Shown: positions 26,201 through 34,566 of the stretch, in pieces | Numbering within the stretch: position 1 is the stretch's first letter | Layout: every line of letters begins with the position of its first letter | NCBI GenBank assembly: GCA_020845475.1 | Contig: JADLFN010000003.1 | Location: 1 to 64,000 of the forward strand | DNA length: 64,000 bases | Direction: 5' to 3' | Source: Planctomycetota bacterium | GTDB lineage: Bacteria > Planctomycetota > UBA8742 > UBA2392 | Notes under the pieces: generated by a model | The model's database searches: none | What the model was told of the DNA's origin: nothing | What the model saw: only the letters and a program-made list of their open reading frames with translations | Translations under genes and position numbers: made by a program

Positions 26201-26424
26201 CGATCATGCAGGAGCCTAACCGCCAAACACAGAACATCACGCGCGAGGACCGCGACACGCGTACATTGTTCTTCATACCGGCGATCAAAGACTCGCTGGA
26301 GGTGTTCAGCTACAGCGCCGTGGTCACCTGCAACGGCAAGTTCACGGCCCTGCCGGCACTGGCCTTTGACATGTACGCGGAGGATTGTTGGGGCCGCAGT
26401 GCGCCCGCTCAGATCGGAAAGTAG
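20212..26424 (+). CDS. Bacterial alpha-2-macroglobulin family protein
   Basis: 2070 residues, the largest gene here. It has a signal peptide (MRTLGFALAVLACAALTVGT; the VLAC could be a weak lipobox), a helical TPR-like N-terminal region of about 420 residues, then MG-type beta domains (PVYRPGDVCRLRV, SDRPVYRPG). A Gly-rich, protease-bait-like linker follows (about 1280-1300), then the A2M signature ending in FTLPDNLTQWTFEA. The thioester motif is C1538-V-E-Q1541 in YPYGCVEQT, followed by an alpha/alpha-toroid domain (GGWGWWEND). Bacterial A2Ms trap attacking proteases in the envelope through this thioester. The usual partner, penicillin-binding protein 1C, is absent. A second MG-like domain closes the protein. 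The start ATG follows GGGGG. Confidence 0.92.
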   Translation: MRTLGFALAVLACAALTVGTVFALVSHEDAPEQVTLVADGTLNQADKAFAEKRFTEAADLYQKLLDANPDAKVLAHIATRAFVCLAECAAHERFDKLRASHSVVEDDFSEDAQVSFLRFLADYYARREHRFHTREGKPRLYAAEFKKLTREEQWEWREVDQTKSDVKLAHVYAQEALDLLNAITPQKPADQRKQANKLLLAATLDYCDLCELNDRINGPTTENHACFFGVEGGDPSPEAVEPEREEPLEDDAEEPGPRKMRPEPPTPDGPEQEPFTQRGWFYEPTYPSLPAINAHFLLAERMAKDTGEAEIEALVAYRRASFCITVGLYGSAALNARLANWRDPQMASPEPLLDPRPHLRRIVSDFPKSEYADEARFLLGYVAYYLNDFQAARTEFATLEQNSPKSKFIGEARRLLDVIEFPQCFTTLSETGAFIGVGDYESINVYCRNIERVSLTLREINLALLLEGSNPGEQLFTEMTALEALPNWEKSQGRVVFEQAYTPDPARKHFYSAMDDIPLYTSRAGVYMLEVKAGPITERKLIQVANLAVSRRRDQAREQFWVTTRSGYPLEGVFIKGAYIENAHVNVPFKATEPIDADDPSKGTHEVTRISYERRLFTADFSGRSDARGLIALEIPPRGITNCWATAQFNGVTYLINDYGYPLTIKERAPWEQAPVVTPVRDLRCFVYSDRPVYRPGDVCRLRVMGRSTTRDLKGERIGLLLRAEGVEQLRGEAVLNEFGAATLEFTIPPGSPLSDWEIITVNDHIDGESRFKLKVLEYVKRDIVLKIESPEGALAPGSDASIPVTLSFLSGGPVADAAVNYNVNAVAMGGKSMNAAAGSAKTNADGQVHITLDTAEISEALESRAVTLTITADAIGPGGQRVTASAQAGISGKGVTVAAEWPKANWLEGREVPVKLSVKDATGRGVNVTGQVRCYQILGVSGLRPADWRNPALRLVQQQNFDAYPGEVMRLALPTGGRWRIEFEGRAEQGEFIRISHDLLVVQGATMADWGFEVVPEFDSYDCTQPARVLVGNPAGGSVLCGMFKNREGGEERIWPEIANFTIQTIEISERHAPWVNVDLRRVREAALETASCGLRVEPVSRRVNLKVNFDKEKYLPGETATADVFTFNHKGEPVSAEVCLSVWDSALKEFAASALEGKDLFTHFSMAMTSEGVTASDELISENTRVSPSRKSTAQVKRWNVSEMPRGSFFWGALSWISTRQTSYADLYAGNTETGSGPILYYDAPADESERELGPPESDEPVEDPYYGPNESPVPNTGMGGGGGKGGFAYRRARGGAGRASGKAAEEKVRENFKDSAFFGVTRTNEKGLCQFAFTLPDNLTQWTFEATASDKAAGVGQAAGAFTVAKLLMVRFVGPRGLTEGDEIEITGLVQNQSGDSLDVTLELALHTDAGSAAKLEFLSPPVAAKLNLSDGAIDKAAWRVRVRGYGSASLTLKGEAGELSDTLIWKYAVEPRGVQVVTVQRFEFDPGESQLEFTPDLPAGLIAERSSLTVQMDSGLLAGCVDALPHLVSYPYGCVEQTMNRFVPLLDALDLLRTHNLSLYDISKQRSQYGSAVSGGWPDDLSDRSKVQAMLSEGFGRLRHYQHKDGGWGWWENDDSQLHNSAVVLAGLARARVLTRQGGDLALPASDAAIDYILTRGCRYVLEAASREGDACLRNRALCAVALALTLLPTGTKEQPLPADEMREQLTRNLRVAQGKDAMGAALLALALMHNGNAREAKAAVRELAKMGEDAGESGVVFEGGEEHSRWHATDLEAQGFAVEAFALVEPESPMLKKALMNLTSRRVDGWWGDTRSTGVAVAAIARYLKARGEDGADVSVDIACGDAALGTFTTSKKEPVARRTRFELSGDAFAQNAEGEIKLKRKGSAPVSGTITIRGLVPLDETTSEVRNGLSLRRTYSKRVSVTREVHVEVQDQRGRVIRRYKEMRTEYENEPLKPGDELKVGDIVTVNLWLSDAKGKRYIAISDPRPSCLEPIMQEPNRQTQNITREDRDTRTLFFIPAIKDSLEVFSYSAVVTCNGKFTALPALAFDMYAEDCWGRSAPAQIGK

Positions 26425-26427
26425 TGC

Positions 26428-26514
26428 GTGATTCGTGTTTCGTGCTTCGTGGTTCGTGGCAGACTGCGGCACGGTCTATCCGAACCACAAGACACGAAGC
26501 ACGAGACACGAACC
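26428..26514. repeat. TTCGTG-type long inverted repeat
   Basis: GATTCGTGTTTCGTGCTTCG (26430-26449), continuing TGGTTCG, is mirrored by CGAACCACAAGACACGAAGC continuing ACGAGACACGAAC (26481-26513), with two small bulges. It fills the gap between the alpha-2-macroglobulin stop and the queA start and leaves no room for a Shine-Dalgarno sequence of its own. Confidence 0.75.
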
Positions 26515-26516
26515 CC

Positions 26517-27560
26517 ATGCGCTCAGACCTGTTCAATTTCACGATTCCCGAAGAACTCATTGCCCAGACGCCGTCCGAAAAACGCGACGCCAGCAAGCTC
26601 ATGGTGCTGCGCCGCGCCACGGGCGCTATTGAACATCACGTGTTCAGCGAGTTGCCCTCACTGCTCAACCCAGGCGACTTGCTTGTTGCCAACAACACGC
26701 GCGTGAATCCCTGCCGCCTCTTTGGCGTGCGCGACCGCACGCGCGGCAACGTGGAGCTCTTCCTGCTGCGCATGCTAGCTCCGGGCGAATACGAGGCCAT
26801 CACGCGCTCCAAGGGCCGGCTTGGCGACAAAGAACGACTCGTGTTTCCGAAAGTCGGCGGCGTGATTCTGCTCGAGCGCGATTTCGGCGGGCCGGGCCAT
26901 TGGCGCGTGCGCTTTGAATCGCCGCACGCCGCCACCATGATCGCGCAAACCGCCGTGATGCCGCTTCCGCCCTACATCAAGCGCGAAGAAAAGGACACGC
27001 GCGCCGCACTCGACCGTGACCGCTACCAGACCGTGTACGCCAAAGCCGACGGCGCCGTAGCCGCGCCCACGGCGGGATTGCATTTCACGCCGGCCGTATT
27101 TGACGCTCTGAAAAAGCGCCGCATCGAGCGCGCCTTCGTGACGCTGCACGTGGGGCCGGGCACGTTTCGCCCGCTCAAGGCCGACACGCTGGAAGAGCAC
27201 GAAATGCACGCCGAAGAATATGAGGTCAACGCCGAAGCGGCCAACGCCGTGGCCATGGCCCGCGCTCGCAAGTCACGCGTGATTGCAGTGGGTACCACAA
27301 GCTGCCGCACACTCGAAACACTGGCCGACGAAAAGGGCTTGATCAAGCTGGCGCGAGGCCAAACGAAACTGTTCATTTACCCGCCCTATCAATTCAGGGC
27401 AACAGACGCGCTGCTGACGAACTTCCACTTGCCACGCTCGACGCTGATTTTCCTCGTGGCAGCGTTTGCGGGCGAGGAACTCACGCGCAAGGCCTATCTG
27501 ACGGCGATCGAGCAGCGCTATCGCTTTTTCTCATACGGCGATTCGATGCTGGTCCTTTGA
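26517..27560 (+). CDS. queA: S-adenosylmethionine:tRNA ribosyltransferase-isomerase
   Basis: 347 residues, normal length. QueA moves the ribosyl part of SAM onto preQ1-modified tRNA to form epoxyqueuosine in the anticodon wobble position. Family segments in order: RSDLFNFTIPEELIAQTP, LLVANNTRVNPCRLFG, YAKADGAVAAPTAGLHFTP, THVGPGTFRPLK-like text (TLHVGPGTFRPLKAD), GTTSCRTLE and TNFHLPRSTLIFLVAAFAG near the end. The frame is open to 26385, but homology begins at the ATG at 26517. No Shine-Dalgarno is visible because an inverted repeat ends 3 bases before the start. Other queuosine genes are not in the window. A bidirectional terminator follows. Confidence 0.96.
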   Translation: MRSDLFNFTIPEELIAQTPSEKRDASKLMVLRRATGAIEHHVFSELPSLLNPGDLLVANNTRVNPCRLFGVRDRTRGNVELFLLRMLAPGEYEAITRSKGRLGDKERLVFPKVGGVILLERDFGGPGHWRVRFESPHAATMIAQTAVMPLPPYIKREEKDTRAALDRDRYQTVYAKADGAVAAPTAGLHFTPAVFDALKKRRIERAFVTLHVGPGTFRPLKADTLEEHEMHAEEYEVNAEAANAVAMARARKSRVIAVGTTSCRTLETLADEKGLIKLARGQTKLFIYPPYQFRATDALLTNFHLPRSTLIFLVAAFAGEELTRKAYLTAIEQRYRFFSYGDSMLVL

Positions 27561-27581
27561 TCGAACACAAGGCGTGAATAC

Positions 27582-27609
27582 AAAAACCCCCGCGTTGGCG
27601 GGGGTTTTT
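27582..27609. terminator. Bidirectional rho-independent terminator
   Basis: AAAAACCCCCGC and GCGGGGGTTTTT around GTTG. The stem carries a U-run in either direction, serving queA (plus) and the convergent membrane-protein gene (minus). Confidence 0.92.
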
Positions 27610-27622
27610 CAAAGCATCGATG

Positions 27623-28207
27623 CTACACCGGCGGCTGGTTCTGGAACGCCAGCAGCGCGCGCTCAAGCGATGCCATGAAATGCTGCTTGAGCTCGGTTTC
27701 GTCGCGCTCCGCGAGAAGGGCCAGCGAGTGATCCACATCCACGTAGTCGCGCGCGAAATTCAGGAAGCTGGCTTGCTCGCCCGGCGTCAAGCCTTGGCGC
27801 TTGGCGCGCTCGATAGCCAGCAAATCAAAACGATCATAGACCCGGCGCAGGGCAAGATTGTCGCGCGCGGCTTCCTTTGGCGTGTAGCTGTAGCCGGGGG
27901 GCGCCACAACACCGGCGCTCTGGCTTGGCGGAGTCATGGGCTGGCCCGTGGCGATGGGCGCGTCGTCGCGCCAACTGGCGCGAGGCGCTGAGCAACAACC
28001 GCCGCCCTTGAAGCCGCGCACCAGAAAATAAAGCGCACCCACGCCTGCGAAAACCACCGGCACTACAAGCGGGCCCCTGCCGCCGTGATGAAGCTTTGCC
28101 GCCATCGCAAATCCAAAGAGCCCAAGCAGAATCGCCATCAGGATGCTCAGCCAGTTGAAGCCCGGCTTGTCAGTGGCGCTGCGTTCACGGTCCCAAGGGT
28201 GCATCAT
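27623..28207 (-). CDS. Small membrane protein of unknown function
   Basis: 194 residues. It starts at the first of two consecutive ATGs (28207), with AGGAG 8 bases upstream. Two transmembrane helices lie near the N-terminus (about 20-38, LSILMAILLGLFGFAMAAKL, and about 48-65, VVPVVFAGVGALYFLVRGF). A Cys-pair (GGCCSAP) and a Pro/Ser-rich linker follow, then a soluble helical domain of about 85 residues (ERAKRQGLTPGEQASFLNFA...). No family is recognised. The frame is open upstream to 28360, but that extension crosses repeat DNA. Confidence 0.75.
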   Translation of the reverse strand: MMHPWDRERSATDKPGFNWLSILMAILLGLFGFAMAAKLHHGGRGPLVVPVVFAGVGALYFLVRGFKGGGCCSAPRASWRDDAPIATGQPMTPPSQSAGVVAPPGYSYTPKEAARDNLALRRVYDRFDLLAIERAKRQGLTPGEQASFLNFARDYVDVDHSLALLAERDETELKQHFMASLERALLAFQNQPPV

Positions 28208-28324
28208 GGCGAACTCCTGACATGCGGGCAAAGCCCGCTGACCCGAGAAGATTATACCACATGTTAAACGCGCAGGCGGCGCGGCTGTTTCAAGGATTGC
28301 GAAATTTGACGCGGCCCGGTGGCT

Positions 28325-28358
28325 GGGCAATGGGGTCCGGAGCCAGACCCCATTGCCC
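28325..28358. repeat. AATGGGGTC...GACCCCATT hairpin element, second copy
   Basis: A 13-bp perfect stem, GGGCAATGGGGTC / GACCCCATTGCCC, with an 8-base loop CGGAGCCA. It lies 11 bases past the glnE stop on the minus strand, where it could act as a 3' end hairpin. The nearby GCGGGC-AAA-GCCCGC (28225-28239) is a smaller hairpin of the type seen at 50424. Confidence 0.75.
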
Positions 28359-28368
28359 ATTTCCGGCC

Positions 28369-31300
28369 CTACCGGACGTATTTGTCAAAAGCGGCGCGAC
28401 AATTTCGCCTGTGATAATCCAGCTCCTGGGCGAGCTGCTGACTTGCCGACATACCCCCCGCAGCGACATACCCGGCGCGGCGCGCAAACAGTTCCGCCTC
28501 TTCACCTTGCGGCAGTCCGTCGTGTGACTGTCCATCCAAAAGCTGCATGCGGTTCTGCACTTGGCGGATAAAGGCATAGGCATCGAGTAAGGCGTCATGC
28601 GTGGCGAGATCGAGCAGGCCCTCCTCCGCGCAGGCGTCCAGCGCTTCAAACATGCCGCTTTGACGCAGCGCGGGCTTGGTGGCGCCGTGCTTGAGTTGCA
28701 GGAACTCGACAAGGAACTCGACGTCGTGCAGTCCGCCCTGGCCGCGCTTGAGGTCGGATTTATCGGCGCTCTTGATCACGCGCGCTCGCATCTCACGTGT
28801 TTGCTCGGCCTCGTTGCCCGCTGGCGTGTAGCAGAATCTTTCGAGGGCGGCGTTCACGCGCGCGGCGAGTTCGCCTTGGCCGAAAATCACGCGCGCTCGC
28901 GTGAGCGCCAGACGCTCCCAGAACTGGGCTTCGCTTGCAAAATAGCGCTCGAGTTCCTCGATGCTGACTGCAACGGCGCCTTTGCGCCCGTGGGGGCGCA
29001 GGCGCAGATCGAGCGCATACAGCGGGCCATGCTCGCTGCTGCCGGAGATGAGTTCGATCAACGCGCGCACCGCGCGCGGGTAAAACGCCAGAGCCCTTTC
29101 GCGCTCGGCTTCGGCAAAGGCCTGCGTGTCGTAAACGAACACGAGATCCAGATCGCTGGCGTAATTCAGCGCACGTGAGCCCAGCTTGCCCATGACGATC
29201 ACGCACAGTGATTGCGCGTGGCGCCCGTCATCGCCTTCTCTGCGCAGCACGTTGTCAAGCGCGGCCAGCAGCAGCGCTTCCGCGAGCACGCACAACTCGC
29301 GCAACGTTTCCGGCAGGGGTGTGCGCGAGGATGCGTCGAATAGCCCGATGCGCAGAAGTTCCACGTCGCGCTGCCAGTGCAGGGCTTCAAGCAGATCCGT
29401 GGCCGCCAGCCTGCCTTGTAAATCAGCGTGCAAGCGCGCGGCATCGAGCCGCGTGAACGTCTGCAGGCTGTCGATGAATTCATCCACCATGCCCGGGCGG
29501 CGGCAGAGCAGATCCGTGAGCCAGCGCGATTGCGACGCGACGCTGCCGAAAATCTCCAGCGCGCGCGGATCTTCGGCCACCAGTTCAAAGAGCATGGTCT
29601 TGGCGCCAAGCCGCGCCGTGATGCGCTCGAAATTGATCAGCGTGAAATCCGGGTCCGGCGTTTTGCTGATGAATTCGAGCAGAGCCGGCATCATCGAGGC
29701 CAGATATTTGCGCGCGCGCGGGGCGAACAGCCGGTTTTCGGGCGTTTCTTCGGCCAGCTCGCGGATCAGGCGAAAGGCCAGCGCCGTGTCTTTGAAGCCA
29801 TATTTCGCGAGCAGGAGTTGGGCCGCGGCTTGATCCGGGTCGGGGTCGAGCACCAGCTCGCACTCTGCGGGCGCGTGCTGCGTCGCAAACAGGCCCGCGA
29901 ACAGGCGCACCAGCAAGCCGCGCACACGCAGCGTGTGCGCCTTGAGGTCGGTGTTCAAGGCGCGCGCGGGACTGAGAGTGACGCGGCTTTGGCCCGAGGC
30001 GCGTACGCCATCGATTGCGGGCGAGGACTTCTGCGTGTAGCCAAGGCAGCGCGCCACGCGCTCGATCTCGGCGCGGGTGTGCGGCACGCGATAAGTCTGC
30101 AGGCCCTCGTAAAGTTGCAGGCGGTGCTCAACGCCGCGCAAAAAGCGGTAGGCTTGCGACAGTTCCTCGACTTCCGACAGTTTCAACACGCCAAAATGCG
30201 CCAGCGCCATGAGCGCCGTGAGCGTGTCACCCACGCGCAATTCCGGCGCGCGGCCGCCGTTGAGCAATTGCAGAAATTGGGTGACGAACTCGATGTCGCG
30301 AATGCCGCCAAAGCCATGCTTGAGATCGCGAAACGTATCCTGCCCGGCTTCGGCGCGCTGCTCAATCTGGCGTTTGAGCCCCTGGATTTCGTTGATTTCG
30401 CCCACGGTGAGATACTTGCGCCAGACCCACGGGGAAACGCGTTCGAGCAACTCTTCGCCCAGCGCCAGATCGCCCGCGCAGGCACGCGCCTTGATCAGAG
30501 CCTGGCGCTCGAGCGTGGAACCATAGCTGAAGTAATATTGCGCCGTCGATTCCAGGCCGCGCGCGAGCCGGCCCTTTTTTCCCTCGGGGCGCAGGCGGGT
30601 ATCCACACGAAACACGTTGCCGTCCTCGGTGGTGGTATCAATCAGCGGGATCATGGCCTCGGCGATTTTCACGGCGAGTTCGGTGCCGGAGTACACGCGG
30701 CCCTCGGGCGGCGATTCGGGATCGCCGTCGCACACAAAGCTCAAGTCAATGTCTGAGGCATAATTCAGCTCGCGCGCCCCCAGCTTGCCGAACGCAATCA
30801 CACAGAAACGAAAGTTGCCCCGCGTCAAGCCGCGCGCTTGCATGACTTCGCGGCGCGCGATTTCGCATGCGACTTGCAAAGCACCATCGCCCAGTGCAGA
30901 GATGCCGGCCGTGACCTGTTCGAGCGGGTAGCCCAGCGCGGTTTCCTGGTAGAGCACACGCGAGCAATAGTCGCGATGCGTCAGGCGCAGCGCCGCGAGC
31001 ACATCGACGCCCATTTCAATGCGGCCGCGGACTTTGTTGATGATTTGTTCCGGCGTGACGGTTTGCGCCAGATCATGAGACGAGAGCTCCATGAACTCAC
31101 GCCAGCCGCCGCGCAGCATGTGGTTGTTGATCGGGCGCGAGTGGCCCATGAGCACGAACAGGCGTGCAAAACTTTCGGGCGTGGCCAGCGCCTGCGCCAC
31201 AAAATCGGCGGCGGCGTTGGGCGCGGCCAGCAGGCGTTCGAGCGCGCTGACGGAATCTTCGGGAGAGGGCGAAAGCTCAAAGTGGCGGGCGAGAACTTCG

Positions 31301-31455
31301 ATGAAAGCTTCCGTGGTCACGGAGCCCAGCGGAGCGAGCGAAGCACGAATGGCCTCGGCGGCATTGAGCAGGACTTCACCGGGAGTTTGCACATCGTCGC
31401 CCTCAGCCGAAGGCGGCAATGGCCAATCAACGTTGCGAGGATCAGGCAACTCCAT
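28369..31455 (-). CDS. glnE: Bifunctional glutamine synthetase adenylyltransferase/deadenylase
   Basis: 1028 residues. GlnE adds or removes AMP on glutamine synthetase in response to PII and glutamine. The protein has the two-fold architecture of the family: two nucleotidyltransferase domains with the GxxxxxxxxxSDxDL signature, FGKLGARELNYASDIDLSFV (about 220-240) and MGKLGSRALNYASDLDLVFV (about 755-775), each followed by a helical GlnD-PII-type domain (GGIRDIEFVTQFLQL and GGLHDVEFLVEFLQL). It is slightly longer than E. coli GlnE (946). glnA and glnB are not in the window. The ATG at 31455 is well placed for homology; a hairpin repeat follows the stop. Confidence 0.96.
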   Translation of the reverse strand: MELPDPRNVDWPLPPSAEGDDVQTPGEVLLNAAEAIRASLAPLGSVTTEAFIEVLARHFELSPSPEDSVSALERLLAAPNAAADFVAQALATPESFARLFVLMGHSRPINNHMLRGGWREFMELSSHDLAQTVTPEQIINKVRGRIEMGVDVLAALRLTHRDYCSRVLYQETALGYPLEQVTAGISALGDGALQVACEIARREVMQARGLTRGNFRFCVIAFGKLGARELNYASDIDLSFVCDGDPESPPEGRVYSGTELAVKIAEAMIPLIDTTTEDGNVFRVDTRLRPEGKKGRLARGLESTAQYYFSYGSTLERQALIKARACAGDLALGEELLERVSPWVWRKYLTVGEINEIQGLKRQIEQRAEAGQDTFRDLKHGFGGIRDIEFVTQFLQLLNGGRAPELRVGDTLTALMALAHFGVLKLSEVEELSQAYRFLRGVEHRLQLYEGLQTYRVPHTRAEIERVARCLGYTQKSSPAIDGVRASGQSRVTLSPARALNTDLKAHTLRVRGLLVRLFAGLFATQHAPAECELVLDPDPDQAAAQLLLAKYGFKDTALAFRLIRELAEETPENRLFAPRARKYLASMMPALLEFISKTPDPDFTLINFERITARLGAKTMLFELVAEDPRALEIFGSVASQSRWLTDLLCRRPGMVDEFIDSLQTFTRLDAARLHADLQGRLAATDLLEALHWQRDVELLRIGLFDASSRTPLPETLRELCVLAEALLLAALDNVLRREGDDGRHAQSLCVIVMGKLGSRALNYASDLDLVFVYDTQAFAEAERERALAFYPRAVRALIELISGSSEHGPLYALDLRLRPHGRKGAVAVSIEELERYFASEAQFWERLALTRARVIFGQGELAARVNAALERFCYTPAGNEAEQTREMRARVIKSADKSDLKRGQGGLHDVEFLVEFLQLKHGATKPALRQSGMFEALDACAEEGLLDLATHDALLDAYAFIRQVQNRMQLLDGQSHDGLPQGEEAELFARRAGYVAAGGMSASQQLAQELDYHRRNCRAAFDKYVR

Positions 31456-31484
31456 GGGCGGAGTATAACGCCTGCTTTGCGGGC

Positions 31485-31778
31485 TTACGCGTCGGAAGCC
31501 ACTCGGCCGGCGAAAAGCACCTGTAGTTGCACTTTCTGTTGTTGGCTCAGGGTTGCAGCGTGGAGGTGCAACACTTTTTCACGTGCGTCGTCATATCGAA
31601 AATCGAGCAGTCGCCAGCCGGTCGCGAACATGGCCGATGCAATCCGCACACGGTCAAAACCGCTCATAGCGCGGTAAGCACGGCGCTGAACATCGGCAGC
31701 CTGGGGGTTAGTGTCAGATGGCTCGCAGGCGCCTGAGCCAACCGTCGAGCCCTGATCGTTTTGCACGGTCGTTGACAT
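31485..31778 (-). CDS. Small protein paired with a nucleotidyltransferase
   Basis: 97 residues. Its first 21 codons overlap the end of the nucleotidyltransferase gene in another frame, which suggests translational coupling. The middle (RRAYRAMSGFDRVRIASAMFATGWRLL...) resembles small helical proteins found next to nucleotidyltransferase genes in other bacteria, where a RxMsxxeRvxxAxxMxxxA pattern recurs. I cannot name the family. Possible roles are a partner or antidote of the enzyme. It precedes glnE on the same strand with a 29-base gap, so readthrough into glnE is possible. Confidence 0.65.
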   Translation of the reverse strand: MSTTVQNDQGSTVGSGACEPSDTNPQAADVQRRAYRAMSGFDRVRIASAMFATGWRLLDFRYDDAREKVLHLHAATLSQQQKVQLQVLFAGRVASDA

Positions 31779-32277
31779 AGTTCCAGTCTAGGTCAGAAAC
31801 GTCGCGTATCAATGCGCGCACGTCAGCGGCCTGTTTTGCTGACTCGCTCGGCGCCCCCCAGGCAAGCTTTGAAAGCAGCAGGTCTTCGGGACTGATTATC
31901 CAGATGGCATCGCTTCCCTGTTCCAGGCGCTTTCTGCGGCGAAACTTCTCGCGTTCAAATTCGTTCGGCTTGAGTACCGCGAAGTCGATCTTGATGCCCG
32001 TCAATGTGTGGATGACGTTGAACATCCTGCCACTAGTAACGGCCTCAATGGCAGCGACGCGGCTCGAGTACCAGCCTTCTTCACTGGGAAAGCAGGCAAG
32101 CAGCGAATCGACCTGCGGTTCCAACAAATCAATCACGATGTCAATGTCGTTGGTGAAGCGAGGCTCGGAGTAGAAGAACAGGGCATAACCTCCCGTAAGC
32201 ATGTACGGGAACTCAAGTTCCTCAAGTTGACGTGCGAGCCGGAACAGGGCACCCGCTTGGTCAGGTTGCTCAGTCAT
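31714..32277 (-). CDS. Nucleotidyltransferase, AbiEii/DUF6036-like
   Basis: 187 residues from ATG 32277. The N-terminal part has the minimal nucleotidyltransferase pattern: YMLTGGYALFFYSEPRFTND followed by IDIVIDLLEP, giving the GG...DID metal-binding motif, with a later aspartate in TGIKIDFAVLKP as the third acidic residue. The C-terminal half is helical and ends in a Arg-rich tail. Family members occur as toxins (AbiEii/MenT type) or as substrate-modifying enzymes. It is followed by, and overlaps for 65 bases with, a 97-residue companion gene. The frame stays open upstream to 32631 but is antisense to dnaK there. Confidence 0.8.
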   Translation of the reverse strand: MTEQPDQAGALFRLARQLEELEFPYMLTGGYALFFYSEPRFTNDIDIVIDLLEPQVDSLLACFPSEEGWYSSRVAAIEAVTSGRMFNVIHTLTGIKIDFAVLKPNEFEREKFRRRKRLEQGSDAIWIISPEDLLLSKLAWGAPSESAKQAADVRALIRDVSDLDWNYVNDRAKRSGLDGWLRRLRAI

Positions 32278-32327
32278 GTTCGGATTGTAGCAGTCGTCGC
32301 GTCGTTCCACCGGAGACAGCATGCAGA

Positions 32328-32351
32328 AGCCCGTCCGTGACCGGACGGGCT
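32328..32351 (-). terminator. Hairpin after dnaK
   Basis: A 10-bp stem, AGCCCGTCCG / CGGACGGGCT, 22 bases beyond the dnaK stop codon. There is no U-run, so termination is uncertain; it may be a 3'-end stabilising hairpin. Confidence 0.5.
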
Positions 32352-32372
32352 CTGAGGGATCGCTTCGGTTGC

Positions 32373-34313
<1,941 letters not shown>

Positions 34314-34520
34314 GGCTGCTTCCTCTTTATTGCGTTCGCACCGGCTCTTGCCCGTGCAATCAATACACGCAATGCAAGAGCGGTGCCAACGCCTTAGCCT
34401 CAAATCCCAAGTAGTTGCCTGCTTAGGGCTTATGGCAGCAGCCGGTCGGCATGAGTGCCAATTTGGCGTTCTCTGGATTCGCCCGGGGGCGTCGATTGCT
34501 TCACGCTGTCATCTTGGCGC

Positions 34521-34555
34521 AAAACAAAACCGCCGCGCCAAGGGCGCGGCGGTTT
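34521..34555 (-). terminator. Rho-independent terminator of the beta-propeller gene
   Basis: A 13-bp stem, AAACCGCCGCGCC / GGCGCGGCGGTTT with a 3-base loop; on the minus strand it is followed by TGTTTT. It lies 11 bases past the stop at 34567. The rest of the 34314-34520 gap shows no other feature. Confidence 0.85.
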
Positions 34556-34566
34556 GAACGATCTGC

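Noticed and set aside
29428-30756. 442-residue plus-strand ORF opposite glnE
   Set aside because: Antisense shadow; the translation has no domain signature and glnE is complete on the other strand.
34314-34520. CIRCE or heat-shock operator upstream of dnaK
   Set aside because: Only one half-site-like GGCACTC is seen; the inverse partner nine bases away is missing.
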